Assembly: GCA_964058805.1 (NCBI GenBank)
Contig: CAXKVV010000022.1
Location: 62,001-126,000, forward strand
DNA from: Schoenoplectus triqueter
Taxonomy: Eukaryota; Streptophyta; Magnoliopsida; Poales; Cyperaceae
Length of the DNA: 64,000 nt
Direction: 5' to 3'
The stretch's first letter is position 1, and each line of letters opens with the position of its first letter. Shown one piece after another: positions 13,405 to 24,200 of the stretch. The translations under genes and the position numbers were made by a program. The notes beneath the pieces were generated by a model. That model searched no databases. It was not told the DNA's origin and saw only the letters and a list, made by a program, of their open reading frames with translations.

Positions 13405-15472
13405 GGGTTGTCCAGCTGAACCTCGACCTTATAGGCCATAAGAGAAGAAATTGGACGAAAGGACTGTTAGATGTTATTTTATCGGATATGCAGAAAGGTC
13501 CCGTGGGTATAAATTTTATGATCCTACTAATAGAATAATTTTTAAGACAAATATAGTTAAGTTCTTTGAGGATGTTATGGTTCAGAGGGGGAATACAAAT
13601 TAAATTATTTTTGAAGAATCACATGATTCTCCTATACAAGAGGCACCCACATCGGTATCAATTATAATAAGAATATCTGGAGATTCATTAGTTCATAATT
13701 CTATGATGAATGAACCTATAATCAATGAACCTCTAGAAATAGAACATAATCCAGAACAAGACAATGTTGATGTTGAAGAGGAACCTATACTACCTCAAGA
13801 ATCTCAAGAAGTAGTGTCTTTAAGATGGTCTACCAGAGAGAAGAAATATAATATCTAATGATTATATTGTGTTCCTTCAAGAAAATGAATTCAACATTGA
13901 TATGATAGAGGATGATCATGTCACTCTCCATCAGGCTTTAAAAAGTGTAAATTCTCATAAATGGACCAAAGCCATGGATAAAGAAATAAAGTCAATGTAT
14001 GACAATAAAGACTGGGATATCGTCCCTTTTACCTGAAAGTGTGAAGTATATTGGATGTAAATGGATATTTAAGATAAAAAATGATTCAAAAGGTAATGTG
14101 AAAAGATATAAAATATGACTAGTTGCTAAGGGATTTACGTAGAAAGAATGTATTGATTTTACATAAACTTTTTCGCTTGTGTCAACGAAAGATTCTTTTA
14201 GAATTATCATGGCTTTAGTGGCACACCTTGACCTTGAGTTACATCAGATGGACGTTAAGACCACATTTCTCAATGGCAACATTGATGAATGTATTTATAT
14301 TTCGCAACCATCAAATTATAAGTCCGATGACTCGAAACAGATGCTTTGCAAATTAAAGAAGTCTATGTATAGATTCAAACAAGCGTCTCGTCAGTGATAT
14401 TTTAAATTTCATCAAGTAATTATCTCATTCGGATTTGAGACTAATTTGGTGGATGAATGTATATATTACACGTTCAGTTGGAGTAAGTTTGTATTTCTGG
14501 TTTTATATGTCAATGATATATTGCTTGCCAGTAACGATAAAAATATGATGCGTGAAAATAAAAAAAATTTCAAGCATTTTGACATAAAAGATCTTGACGA
14601 AGTATCATATGTGTTAGGTCTTAAAATACACAGAGATCAAAATAAAGATATTTTAGGACTTTCACAATAGACATATATCAATAAAATTCTCAAGCGTTAT
14701 GATATGGAAAATTATAAATCAGAAAATACCTCTGTTGCTAAGAGACAAATTTAGTCTTGATAAACTCGAGAAATCAAAAATGCAGCAGATTCCATATGTT
14801 TCCTTAATAGAAAGTCTTATGTATGCTCAAGTGTGTACGCGTCCGGATATTGCGTATATCACAGGAATGTTTGGTCGCTATCTCAGTAATCATGGTATGA
14901 ATCTCTGAAAAGCAACCAAAATAGTACTAAGATACTTACAAAAAATGAAGAATCACATGTTAACATATCGGCGATCAGACAAGCTTGAGGTCATTAGGTA
15001 TACTGATTATGACTTTGCGGGTTGTGTGGATAGTTTAAAGTCAACATCCGGTTATATTTTTATGTTGGTTGGATGAGTTATTTCTTGGAGGAGTGCAAAA
15101 CAAACCATGATTGTCTCCTCCATCATGGCAGCCGAATTCATTACATATTTTGAGGCATCGAATCATGAAATATGGCTAAAGAACTTTATCACAGAGCTGC
15201 GTATTGTGGATACTATTAAGTTACCACTTAAGTTATATTATGATAATAGTTTAGCAGTGTTGTATTCTAACAACAACAGGAGCTCGTCGAAATCCAAACA
15301 GATCGACATTAAGTTCCTTGCTGTAAAGGAGAGAGTTCGGAGTAGACTTATAAGTATTGAGCATATTGGTACAACTTCTATGCTAGTAGATCCACCGATT
15401 AAAGGATTGATACCCAAACAGTTTCATAAGCATGTCACTCATATGAATATATATGTTACAGAGGGTTATTAG
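13405..15472 (+). pseudogene. Ty1/copia retrotransposon polyprotein remnant
   Basis: The internal region of a copia element is read here through many stops and frameshifts. In order: the end of the integrase (GYAERSRGYKFYDP at ~13490-13520, just upstream of the linker); the reverse transcriptase (VKYIGCKWIFKIK, then MDVKTTFLNGNIDE at ~14250, then LYVNDILLASND at ~14500, where the usual YVDD has become YVND); and RNase H (TDYDFAGCVDS, then MAAEFI, then YDNSLAVL). It ends in the usual copia terminus LVDPPIKGL...KHVTHM at ~15440. Gag, protease and most of integrase are absent, cut off at the LINE junction near 13400. The element cannot encode functional proteins. Confidence 0.92.
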
Positions 15473-15484
15473 ATTGAGTGGGAG

Positions 15485-16575
15485 TTTATACTTATATTTT
15501 ATATTTTTATGTTTTATATGATATATTTTTTCAGATATCATGCAGTTGTTCTTATATGATATTCTGTGATTTCGTATGTATCATACATTTATTCAGTTTC
15601 ATATACACTCCGAGTTTATAATTGATATGAAATTCAGATTAATTAAGGTGACATAATTGAAAATAGACATGTGGATCACATTGTATGTAATTTTCAAATT
15701 ACACATTCTCTTCATGATTCATATCATTCAGTTATATTTATATCGTGAGTTGTGTTAATTTAGATTCACTTTATGCGACAAATACTACATAAGTCCCTAT
15801 AAATATGATTGATGGACGAAATTGGATGATAACACAAAAGGTTAAGACAACACAGTTAAGAGTACTCAATTCAATATATATATATATATATATATATATT
15901 TCAGATACATATAGTCCAAGTAGAAGATTGCTGAAATTAATTATTATTAATTACAATATATATGGGCTTATATGTAATAAATAAATATTATATAATAGAC
16001 TGTCAAATTATATTCGTTATGAAATGATCAAATTCTGTATCGAGTTTAATATGTGTCATGAGAAGTGGGTCATTTAATGTGTAGAATGCGTATTAATGAC
16101 TTTATGATTTAGTGATGGTCTAAATTATATAAACTTTGATAATAATACAATTATGCTATTGGTCTCTGGAGAACACAACTATAAACAGTTTTTTAATTAA
16201 GCAGCGAACCCGTTAAGAGAGATTTGGATCTGATATGGACCCGTTAAGAAATAACTGCTCTCAGTTATGGGCGTCCATTATATATAGTGAGACTGTTGGT
16301 TTTCAAAATCAATTTCCTCATTCTCCACTTTTCTGGCAACCTTTCGTTTTTCAACAGAATCCATCTCTCTAAGACAGAGTTCCAGAAGAGAATAAACTGT
16401 CTGCACCGATCCTCTCAGTCACTCCATCGGATTAGAAGAAGATCGCTAGAAAGTCTAAAGGAGTCTGATGATCAATGAGATTGTGTCTCTATGAAAGACC
16501 AACAACATAAATCAAAATAATCTAATTTATAATTAGAAGTTCACTGGAGAATTAGGACTTTAAAAAATCCTAACA
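15485..16575 (+). repeat. Copia long terminal repeat
   Basis: A purine-rich stretch (TTGAGTGGGAG) just before 15485 fits a polypurine tract. The block from there to TAACA at 16575 has LTR features: an AT-rich U3, a TATA-like box at 16278-16288 and a CT-rich downstream part. The canonical TG at the 5' end is lost. No second LTR copy is visible in the window. Confidence 0.7.
15874..15899. repeat. (AT)n microsatellite
   Basis: An uninterrupted dinucleotide AT run of about 26 bases lies within the copia LTR. Confidence 0.95.
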
Positions 16576-16580
16576 TAAAA

Positions 16581-16592
16581 ATCAGATCCAGG
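16581..16592 (+). other. Degenerate primer-binding-site-like sequence after the LTR
   Basis: ATCAGATCCAGG, five bases after the LTR end, resembles the ATCAGAGCCAGG primer-binding site (initiator tRNA-Met type) that follows the 5' LTR of many copia elements. Its position downstream of an LTR that also terminates an internal region is unexpected. Confidence 0.4.
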
Positions 16593-17080
16593 GCCTGATG
16601 GTGCTGGTACACGACAATAAGTTTCACTACTTATGGCCCAAGTACTATATTTTTGTGACAATTTTGTCCTTTTATCTTTCTCTTCTGTATTGCTGTCCAC
16701 TTTTATATTTCAGTGCTATAAATTAAATTATCCCATTTCTATGATTTAAATTTATTTTCCAATTTATTTTTTGTGATTCAATTTATTAATTCTCCACACT
16801 GGCCAACAAAGAGAACACATCAAAGAAATTATGCATTTATGCTAGGGAACACAGACAATATTTATTAATTTGATCTGGCTAATACAGAGCGACAACCCTT
16901 TATTAAGATCAGTTCTGATCAGATGGCCTAACTGAGAGCATAATAAAAATGAAAGCAAGAGAACAATCCTTAAGCACTCTTCCAGAAGCTCGGGACCTTC
17001 ATGCTCGAAAAACTGTCGATTCCCCTTAGGATGATTTAGCTGTCCAATAAATTTCAAAAAATACACAAGGCGATTAGAAT

Positions 17081-17698
17081 TTAGAAAGCTAATTGGAAAA
17101 AAAAGAAGAGGATCCTACTCTTTACGAGTTGTAAACAGAAGGAACATTTACATATTATAACTAAGTTGCTTGTTGCATGAGTATGGTAAGTGGGTTTATC
17201 TAATTATCTATATGTTTTACTATGATTTGGACCTTTCTGAATTTCTGTTGGACGGCAATAAAAATTAGTGTTTATTTTCGCTCCTGCTTGTATCTTATTC
17301 TTTGTAAGATGACACAAATTGCAATATATAAAATACTGCCCTTTTTCTGCCAGATTTATAAAATACAGATTGCACAAAAAAAAAAATTTAAAGCAGGAAT
17401 TTGAGGAAAATAGATGCTTACTGGTAGTGCACTTAACGGGACTGAGACCACATTTGGTTGGGAGGCTGTTGATGATCCTGATTGTTTCGCAAGAACAGTC
17501 ATAAGTCATGGCTTTAAGAGCCGAGCAGCATTGCTGGGTCGGCGGCACTGTCGATCCTGGGATGACAGATGGTGCACATGAGACCAATTTGTCGAGCTGG
17601 GTCCCGCAGGTGTCAGCAGCTTGTATTGTCTGGGGATTTTCAGACAAGCCAAGGAGAAACACTGCCAATACAAGGGCAACAAACTTGGTTGAAGCCAT
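17081..17698 (-). CDS. Type III non-specific lipid-transfer protein (A9-like)
   Basis: This is a small secreted protein of the 8-cysteine LTP fold. Exon 1 (17698-17422) starts at MASTKF and has a ~27-residue signal peptide ending near TIQA. The cysteines are at 31, 41, 57, 58, 68, 70, 83 and 90, giving spacing C-X9-C-X15-CC-X9-CXC-X12-C-X6-C. That matches type III nsLTPs, whose known members are tapetum-expressed and deposited in pollen exine; an anther role here is inferred from class. A GTAAGC donor follows residue 92. A strong pyrimidine-tract acceptor at 17089 gives a two-codon exon 2 (17088-17081) ending in TAA, so the protein is about 94 aa; an intron just before the stop is familiar in LTP genes. 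Read without splicing, the frame would run on to 17204 with an unlikely tail. Confidence 0.87.
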
Positions 17699-17778
17699 TT
17701 TTTTCTGCTTTTGTTTTTCTTTATCTTGGAGTTGTAGAGTGGGATTGTTTGCGTTGGACGGTTCTGTGAGGTGAACAA

Positions 17779-17786
17779 ATTTATAG
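17779..17786 (-). promoter_or_regulatory. TATA box of the lipid-transfer protein gene
   Basis: CTATAAAT on the minus strand lies about 80 bases upstream of the LTP start codon, a normal spacing for a short plant 5' leader. Confidence 0.65.
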
Positions 17787-18389
17787 CTCCATCTCGAGGA
17801 CAGTGAACAAACATCGCATGAATTAACTACACTAATGTGCTTAAAGCGTGATTTTCTGTTAGAACTCGTTAAAATGTCATTTGAATGAACCTCTTCTTGT
17901 GGTTTAGAAAGGTAAAAAAGGACCCAAATCTGTAAAAAAATAAATATCAGGCTTAGGCAGGGAAAAAAAAGATTATGTATGTCAACGGTAGAGACTAAAA
18001 AATTCACAATAAATCTGACTTCATTTGTTATTTTGAAAAGTGTGAAGGCCATTTCTGGTGTTAAAATTCACATAATATTTACGGTGCCGGCATTACCGAA
18101 GTTTTTAAATAGTTTGCTTCCTATTTTGATAAAAGTCCTTGGCATGATAAAAGTTTTTGAATAGTTTGCTTCCTATTTTGAAGTTTGTAAAATTATAAAA
18201 GCAGAAAGATGTACAAAATAATTTCAAATATCTTATTTTGTTCAAGATCAGGGGCAGATCTCCCTTGCTTGTCCTGTAGAGTTCGTACTCTTTTTTGTGG
18301 TCAATTTTACCCTTGTTTTGTTGTTTGTCTTATAATTTTACCTTTTCTCTTAATTTCTATATTGGACGATTATATCAAAAAGAGCAAGA

Positions 18390-18628
18390 GGAAAAGGATA
18401 TTGTAAAAGAAACAAAGCTGCTGATGCTGCACAGGTTATCTATCTGCCCTCTCAAAATTTTCTTGTGTTGTGTTTTTACTTCTAATTTAGTTCTATGAAA
18501 ATTTATATGTATATTTCATTTTTAACTTTGTTTAACAGGAACAAGAAGAGAAAATGAAAGAATATCAGATGGCAGTAAAGATTCTTGACAATTCTTGCTT
18601 GGTTGATATGGCTGTTGGCACTTGGCAG
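18390..18628 (+). pseudogene. Exon-like fragment of an unrecognised gene
   Basis: The stretch 18539-18628 looks like a real internal exon. It is preceded by TTTAACAG, followed by GTTAGT, is exactly 30 codons with no stop, and begins EQEEKMKEYQ. A possible preceding exon ending KAADAAQ stops at about 18434. No start codon, terminal exon or continuation was found, and repeats follow downstream. I do not recognise the family. It may be a gene fragment stranded by insertions, or chance. Confidence 0.3.
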
Positions 18629-18954
18629 GTTAGTTTTGTTCCTTTTTAACACAACTGTTTTTTCTTCTTCTTAATACAATTCTTGCTTGATGATTTACCT
18701 TTTCTGTAATACAACTGTTTAGCCTTTTCAGATGTAGTTGCATTCATAAAAAAACTTTGTAAGTGAACTCAAAAGTCTTGAAAGGTATCGTAATTTTATT
18801 TAGTATCCGATTAACTAATGAGTTGAACCCGATAAAGTATCACAATCCGATTACTGTCCCTTTCCTGATCAAAATCTTGCATCCGACACGTGAAAGTGCT
18901 GATAAAGGCGCGTAGCGGCAGGCGCGAAGCGAGTCGGAGCCGGCGCTTTTCGGT

Positions 18955-19230
18955 AATACTTTCGGTAGTCCCCCCTCCTGAAATTTTTTTGGCCCCCCTG
19001 GATTGTCTGATTAATTTTATTGAGAAAAAATATTTAATATCATGTATAATAAAATAACTATGCAAAGATATCAAAATATAAAGTTTTATAGACGAAAATT
19101 TTCTTTATCAACTTGATTATCTATTACTCTGAGCTTTATTTTATTGTTATTTTTAATATATAAAATGTTATTATTCTAATAATTTTTTTATTAGGTAAGA
19201 ATATATATTATAAAATGTGAAAACAAATGA
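18955..19230 (-). repeat. Dispersed repeat, copy 1 (inverted relative to 57112-57440)
   Basis: The reverse complement of this stretch matches 57112-57440 over well over 100 bases, including ATAGATAATCAAGTTGATGA-like and ATGATATTAAATATTTTTTC-like blocks. The unit starts beside a G/C run (GGCCCCCC here on plus). No coding capacity is visible. It is probably the edge of an old transposon. Confidence 0.75.
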
Positions 19231-19480
19231 AATACTCGTTAATTAGCATTTTGTTTGAAAATGTCACATGAAACCTTTACAATTATTTTGTAAATAATAT
19301 CAATATTTTCATCTCTGAAATTATATTGTCCTAATATTTATTATAAAAATTAATTATTTAATCACTTCAATTAAATTAAAATCTTATTAAATTGATATGG
19401 AAAAAATAGTAATTTTTTAATGTGGTAAATAAGTTCAGTTTTTATAATTACAAGACCCTTTAACACTATCATTAAAATTT

Positions 19481-19865
19481 GAGAAGGGATCAATTGATAA
19501 TGGGTTATTTTGACAACCTTAACAATGAACCTCTAATATATACAAAAAAAATCTTAAAAATGAAAAAAAGGTTATAGATGTGTTTTTCTACTTTTAGATT
19601 GATGGTCATTCAAATTTCATGCAATTTCATTATTATTTGATAGTCCATCAAAAATTATTAAATTTTCATATAATTTACAACGGTTCTAATTTAACGGTAT
19701 TTGATGAACTATCAAACGATAATAAAATTGTATGAAATTTGAATGACCATCAATCTAAAGGTAGAACAACACATCTATAAAGTTTTTTTACTTTTAATTT
19801 TGTTTTCATATTTATTTAAAAGTCCAAAATTGTTAAAATAATCCATTATCAGTAGATCCTCCCTC
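19481..19865. mobile_element. Mutator-like MITE, copy 1 (385 bp)
   Basis: A palindromic element. It starts GAGAAGGGATC and ends in the reverse complement of GAGGGAGGATC, with long inverted arms that meet near a TTGATAGTCCATCAA-type centre. It is flanked by a perfect 9-bp direct repeat TTAAAATTT (19472-19480 and 19866-19874). Long terminal inverted repeats with 9-bp target duplications are characteristic of the Mutator superfamily. It has no coding capacity. A sister copy lies at 43154-43542. Confidence 0.85.
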
Positions 19866-20060
19866 TTAAAATTTTACCGTTGGAAGTTGGAACTTATCAG
19901 GGGCGGCCCACTCCCATCCTGTGAATCCATGATCCCAGGAAGTCTGTTCCGCACGAGGCAGCACAAAAAATAAAGCGAGCTATCGTACGGACTCTCCTAC
20001 AATGCCACGTGGACAGTCTCAACACGGTCAATCCGAGGTGGAATCAAGGGTACTCGTCAC

Positions 20061-20834
20061 TAGGTTTTATAAAAAATTCGCCCGGGTCAAAACCCGACTC
20101 GCCGAACGGGTCAACCCAATCCAATCCGTTTCGTGCTCAAATTCATCCTAACCCATACCCATTTAATCCATGGGTCTAGAATGAGTGCGGGCAAAAAAAA
20201 AACGAAAAAAACCGCGTAAGACCCGATCCATCATAACCCGTGCTTGACCCGACCTACCTCATCTTAACCCGTTAAAACCCGATCCGACCTGTCCCGACCT
20301 GACCGGTCTCGACCCGACCCGTCAAACCCAGGAATAAAACTCAGGAAACCTGCCCCGAGTAATCCGTGTCTTTTACTCGAAAAAATCCGACCCGAGCCCG
20401 TTAAATTCGGGAAAAATTAAAAAAAGTCATTTAAATTAAAAAAATCGAAAAAATAAAAAATATCAATGATTATATGTTTTTAATATTTTTAATAATTATT
20501 TTTTTATTTTCTAAAATTTTAAGAATTTATTTGAATTATTTTTAAATTATAGAAAAAAATTTGAAAAAAATGGAACCGACTCGATCCGTCCTGCCCTTAG
20601 ATCCGACCCGACCCGTCAACTCGTCTGACCCATGGATCTAAGACGGGACACGATCACACCCTCTCAAATCCGACCCGTGCTAACCTGTCGACCCGTCCTA
20701 ACCCGTCATGACGTAACTCATCGACCCGTCTTAACCCGTCCCGACCTAACCCGTCGATCTGTCTTAACTCGTTACGACCTAACCCGTTAACCCGCCCTAA
20801 ACTGTGTCTGACCCGTCTCGTTTTTAATTTACTG
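20061..20834. mobile_element. Non-autonomous hAT-type element (774 bp), CCCGAC-rich
   Basis: It is flanked by a perfect 8-bp duplication CTCGTCAC (20053-20060 and 20835-20842). It starts TAGGTTTTAT, and its end reads CAGTAAATTAAAAACG in reverse, a weak terminal inverted repeat. Both flanks are filled with dozens of copies of short CCCGACC/AACCCGTC repeats around an AT-rich core (20400-20560). The 8-bp duplication and dense subterminal repeats fit hAT elements. It has no transposase and ends 430 bp upstream of the RH7 start codon. Confidence 0.82.
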
Positions 20835-21130
20835 CTCGTCACACATAAAGCCTATAAAAATAACTCAACGTGACTTCAAATATGCCTCTTTCGCTTGGCG
20901 CACACGTGCCGACCTGGATCGGTATTCTCTACAGATATTTTTTTATGCGAAAATTTTCGCAGAAAAATCACAATGACTGTGAAAAAATCTAAACATAAAT
21001 TTAATACACGAAACTGTTTATTACTGATAACCGTTAATAAATAATTAGATCGTATAAATAAAAAAAATCATACCTACTGAGGTGAAACCTCAGCTCCGCG
21101 GTTAATATGATAATATGGTTCCGTGCCGAC

Positions 21131-21138
21131 TAGGGTTT
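21131..21138 (-). promoter_or_regulatory. Telo-box (reverse orientation) upstream of RH7
   Basis: TAGGGTTT is the reverse complement of AAACCCTA, the plant telo-box common in promoters of ribosomal-protein and ribosome-biogenesis genes. It lies 127 bp before the RH7 start codon. Confidence 0.55.
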
Positions 21139-21159
21139 CTCCGTTGTGTTAAGACTAAA

Positions 21160-21167
21160 CTATAAAG
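21160..21167 (+). promoter_or_regulatory. TATA-like box of RH7
   Basis: CTATAAAG lies about 98 bp upstream of the RH7 start codon, between two telo-box motifs and before a CT-rich leader. Confidence 0.5.
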
Positions 21168-21171
21168 TCCA

Positions 21172-21180
21172 AAACCCTAA
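21172..21180 (+). promoter_or_regulatory. Telo-box (forward) in the RH7 leader
   Basis: AAACCCTAA lies just downstream of the TATA-like box. Together with the reverse copy at 21131 it suggests co-regulation with ribosome-biogenesis genes, which fits a nucleolar helicase. Confidence 0.55.
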
Positions 21181-21264
21181 CCTCTCTCCTCCTCTTTTCC
21201 GCTATTGTTATAGCGGCAGCCTCTTTTCACATACCGCCTCGCAACTTCAGCGCTTACTTTCTCC

Positions 21265-24200
21265 ATGCCTTCTCTTCTCGTCTCCTCTCCCCAGTCAGAG
21301 GTGATCATGAAATCTAAATTCAAGAAGTCGAAGGACTCGGATTCCATGGAGGTGGAGAAGAAGTCTAAAAAGCAGCAGAAGATGACCTCAGACGATGAAG
21401 AAATGGAAACAGCTGTAGAAACTTCACAGAAGAAGGAGAAGAAGGAGAAGAAAAATAAGAAGAAGAGAAAGGAGTCGGATGATGAGAGGAGCGAGACCAG
21501 CTCTGATTCAGAGTTGGTCGCACTAAATAAGAAGCCAAAGATTGAGGACGCAGACGCCATTGTCAATTTCAGGATTTCTGACGTGCTCAGAGAGAGATTG
21601 AAGTCAAAGGGAATTGAGAGCCTCTTCCCGATTCAAGCCATGACTTTTGATCTTATTTTGGACGGCGGTGATTTAGTTGGCCGTGCCCGAACTGGACAGG
21701 TAAAGCATTTCTCTAGGATTGTAAGACAAGCTATCGTTATCATCTTTACTTGTAATCCCGTTGATGGAAAACATTATAAATTGGCAAAACTAAAATGGAA
21801 ATATGATTGCTACAATAGAGAACATTGACTTTTTTTAATTTTTTTTGAGGATATCGTAATTGTAACTTTCTATTTTATGCCCTTGTGTTAATTATACCCT
21901 AATTTCATTCAATCATCTTTTACAGGGTAAAACTTTGGCCTTTGTGCTACCCGTATTGGAGTCCTTAACAAATGGTAAAAACAAAGACACAAAAAAGGCT
22001 GGTTATGGTAGGCCTCCAAGTGTCCTGGTTCTCCTCCCAACAAGAGAGCTGGCTAATCAGGTTTGAACTTCATCTAAGTATTCTTTTGAATAATTTCAGA
22101 ATGTATGTATATTTTGGACTCATCTTTTGAGTAAATTTTGTAGGTGCATGCTGATTTTGAATTTTATGGAGCGGCTGTCGGGTTAACCAGCTGCTGCATA
22201 TACGGAGGTACTCCTTACAGGACCCAAGAGATGGCACTTAGAAAAGGTGTAGATATTGTTGTTGGGGCGCCTGGAAGGATAAAGGTAAACATTATTATCA
22301 GGTGATATCTGTTCTATTTTTTGGTGTTCTGGTATTTAGTTTTGAAGGTTGCTGTTCTTTACCTTCCTTTAAATTACTTCTCTTTTGTTGCTTGGTACAG
22401 GACCATTTGGAAAGAGGAAATTTGAACTTGAAGAACTTGAAATTTCGTGTGCTTGATGAAGCTGATGAAATGCTTAATATGGGGTTTGTTGATGATGTCG
22501 AGCTTATTCTTGGTATATACTAATAATTTTGTGGTATATACTAATCATTTTGTTCTCATTTTATATCTTGGATTATTTCCTAAATTACTTTAGTCTATTA
22601 GAAGAGGAGTCATACACATAATAATACTCTTGCTTTTCTCTCTTTCTACTTAAAATTTGTTTCTGGTTAGTTTAGGAAGATTAAACCAGTAATAATGCGG
22701 CAAACACACAGTAAACAGAAGAAAGCCAGGTGTATCTGAATGGCATTGTTAATGTCCAGCACCATAGTTGTTGCCACGGTTGTTGGCCATTATAAATTAA
22801 CTTGCACATGGACTGGATAATTGAAAGAAGAAATGTCTGTATTAGTATTGTATTGGCCATGTAATACTCACTTATAGTTTCTTGCCATCTGGGTTAAATT
22901 TAATTGCGCCATCACTTTGAACTTTGGAAGTAAATGTTCATCTGAAAATAATTTGTGCTTCTTACAGAAGACGATTCTTTCTTTGACAATTGTTTATTCA
23001 GGCAAGGTAGAAGACGTAACCAAAGTCCAGACACTTCTATTTAGTGCTACTCTTCCCCAATGGGTTCAGAAGGTTGGTTTAAGCAGCAAAATACTGATAA
23101 CTTTGGGGCACGTGATATGTACATTCTTTTGTACTTTACTAACGGGCTGAAAATGTTGTAGCTATCTATGCGGTTCTTGAAAGCTGACAAGAAGACTGCA
23201 GACCTAGTTGGCAATGAGAGGTTAAAGGCGAGTGCAAGTGTCAGACACATTGTTCTCCCATGCAATCGTGCAGCCATGCCACAACTCATACCAGATATTA
23301 TTCGGTGTTATAGCCAGTAAGTTAACATGTACTCCATTTTTCAGGGGCAAGTGTTTGACAGCCTTGGCATGTATCTATTTTATATGAAGTTCTTTATTCT
23401 TCTTTTTCATCATGTGAAATTTCTGTTGCAGGGGTGGTCGTACCATTATTTTTACAGAGACTAAGGAATCTGCATCTGAGCTGTCTGGGATGATCTCTGG
23501 TTCACGTGCTTTGCATGGTGATATAGTGCAAGCTCAGCGTGAGGTATCGTAACTTGTCTAGATTGCTCGAAAAGATAACTCATAGTTTGGAAGCATAACT
23601 ACAACAACAAAGCCTTTAATCTCAAATAAATTGGGGTAGGCTAGAAATGAATCCCGATCTGAAAATATAGCGATCATAGATCTCAAATGAAAAAAAAGCA
23701 GATGATGATGATGATAATGAAAATTTGGAAGTATAACTATTAAAATTTAATCTATACATCGCACACATCTTATGTGTGAAAATGATGATTTAATCTCTGT
23801 TTATCAAACAACTTGAAATTTGCAACGGTCTTGAATTGTAGCTAAGCCATCATAAATTGTGATCCTCCATGCATTTACTCAGGTCACCTGAGTTGGCGAG
23901 AAATCAGTTGTTTTGAAGTTATTTGCTTGAAGTTTTTTTTCCCTTTAAATATAGTATTCTTTTCTTTCAGCAACCTTTTCATTTAATGCTCAAATCTTGT
24001 GCAGGTGATATTGGCTGGATTCAGGGCAGGGAGGTTTCAAGTTCTTGTTGCTACCAATGTGGCAGCACGTGGTCTCGACATTAGTGATGTGCAGTTGATT
24101 ATTCAGGTTTTTATAGTCTTATTATTGTGTGATTATTCCTCCATTTGCAACTATAACAATTCATCATCATGTCATATAGTTTGCAGGATTTTTGTTTGCA

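Noticed and set aside
17699..18052. N-terminal extension of the LTP frame
   Set aside because: The frame is open upstream, but MASTKF opens a proper signal peptide and a TATA box lies inside the would-be extension.
20240..20340. Interstitial telomere repeats
   Set aside because: The CCCGACC/AACCCG words differ from the plant CCCTAAA telomere repeat and lie within a defined transposon.
20654..20842. Repeated Gly-Leu-Gly-Arg-like protein repeat on the minus strand
   Set aside because: It is a translation of the CCCGAC-type DNA repeats of a hAT element, not a protein.
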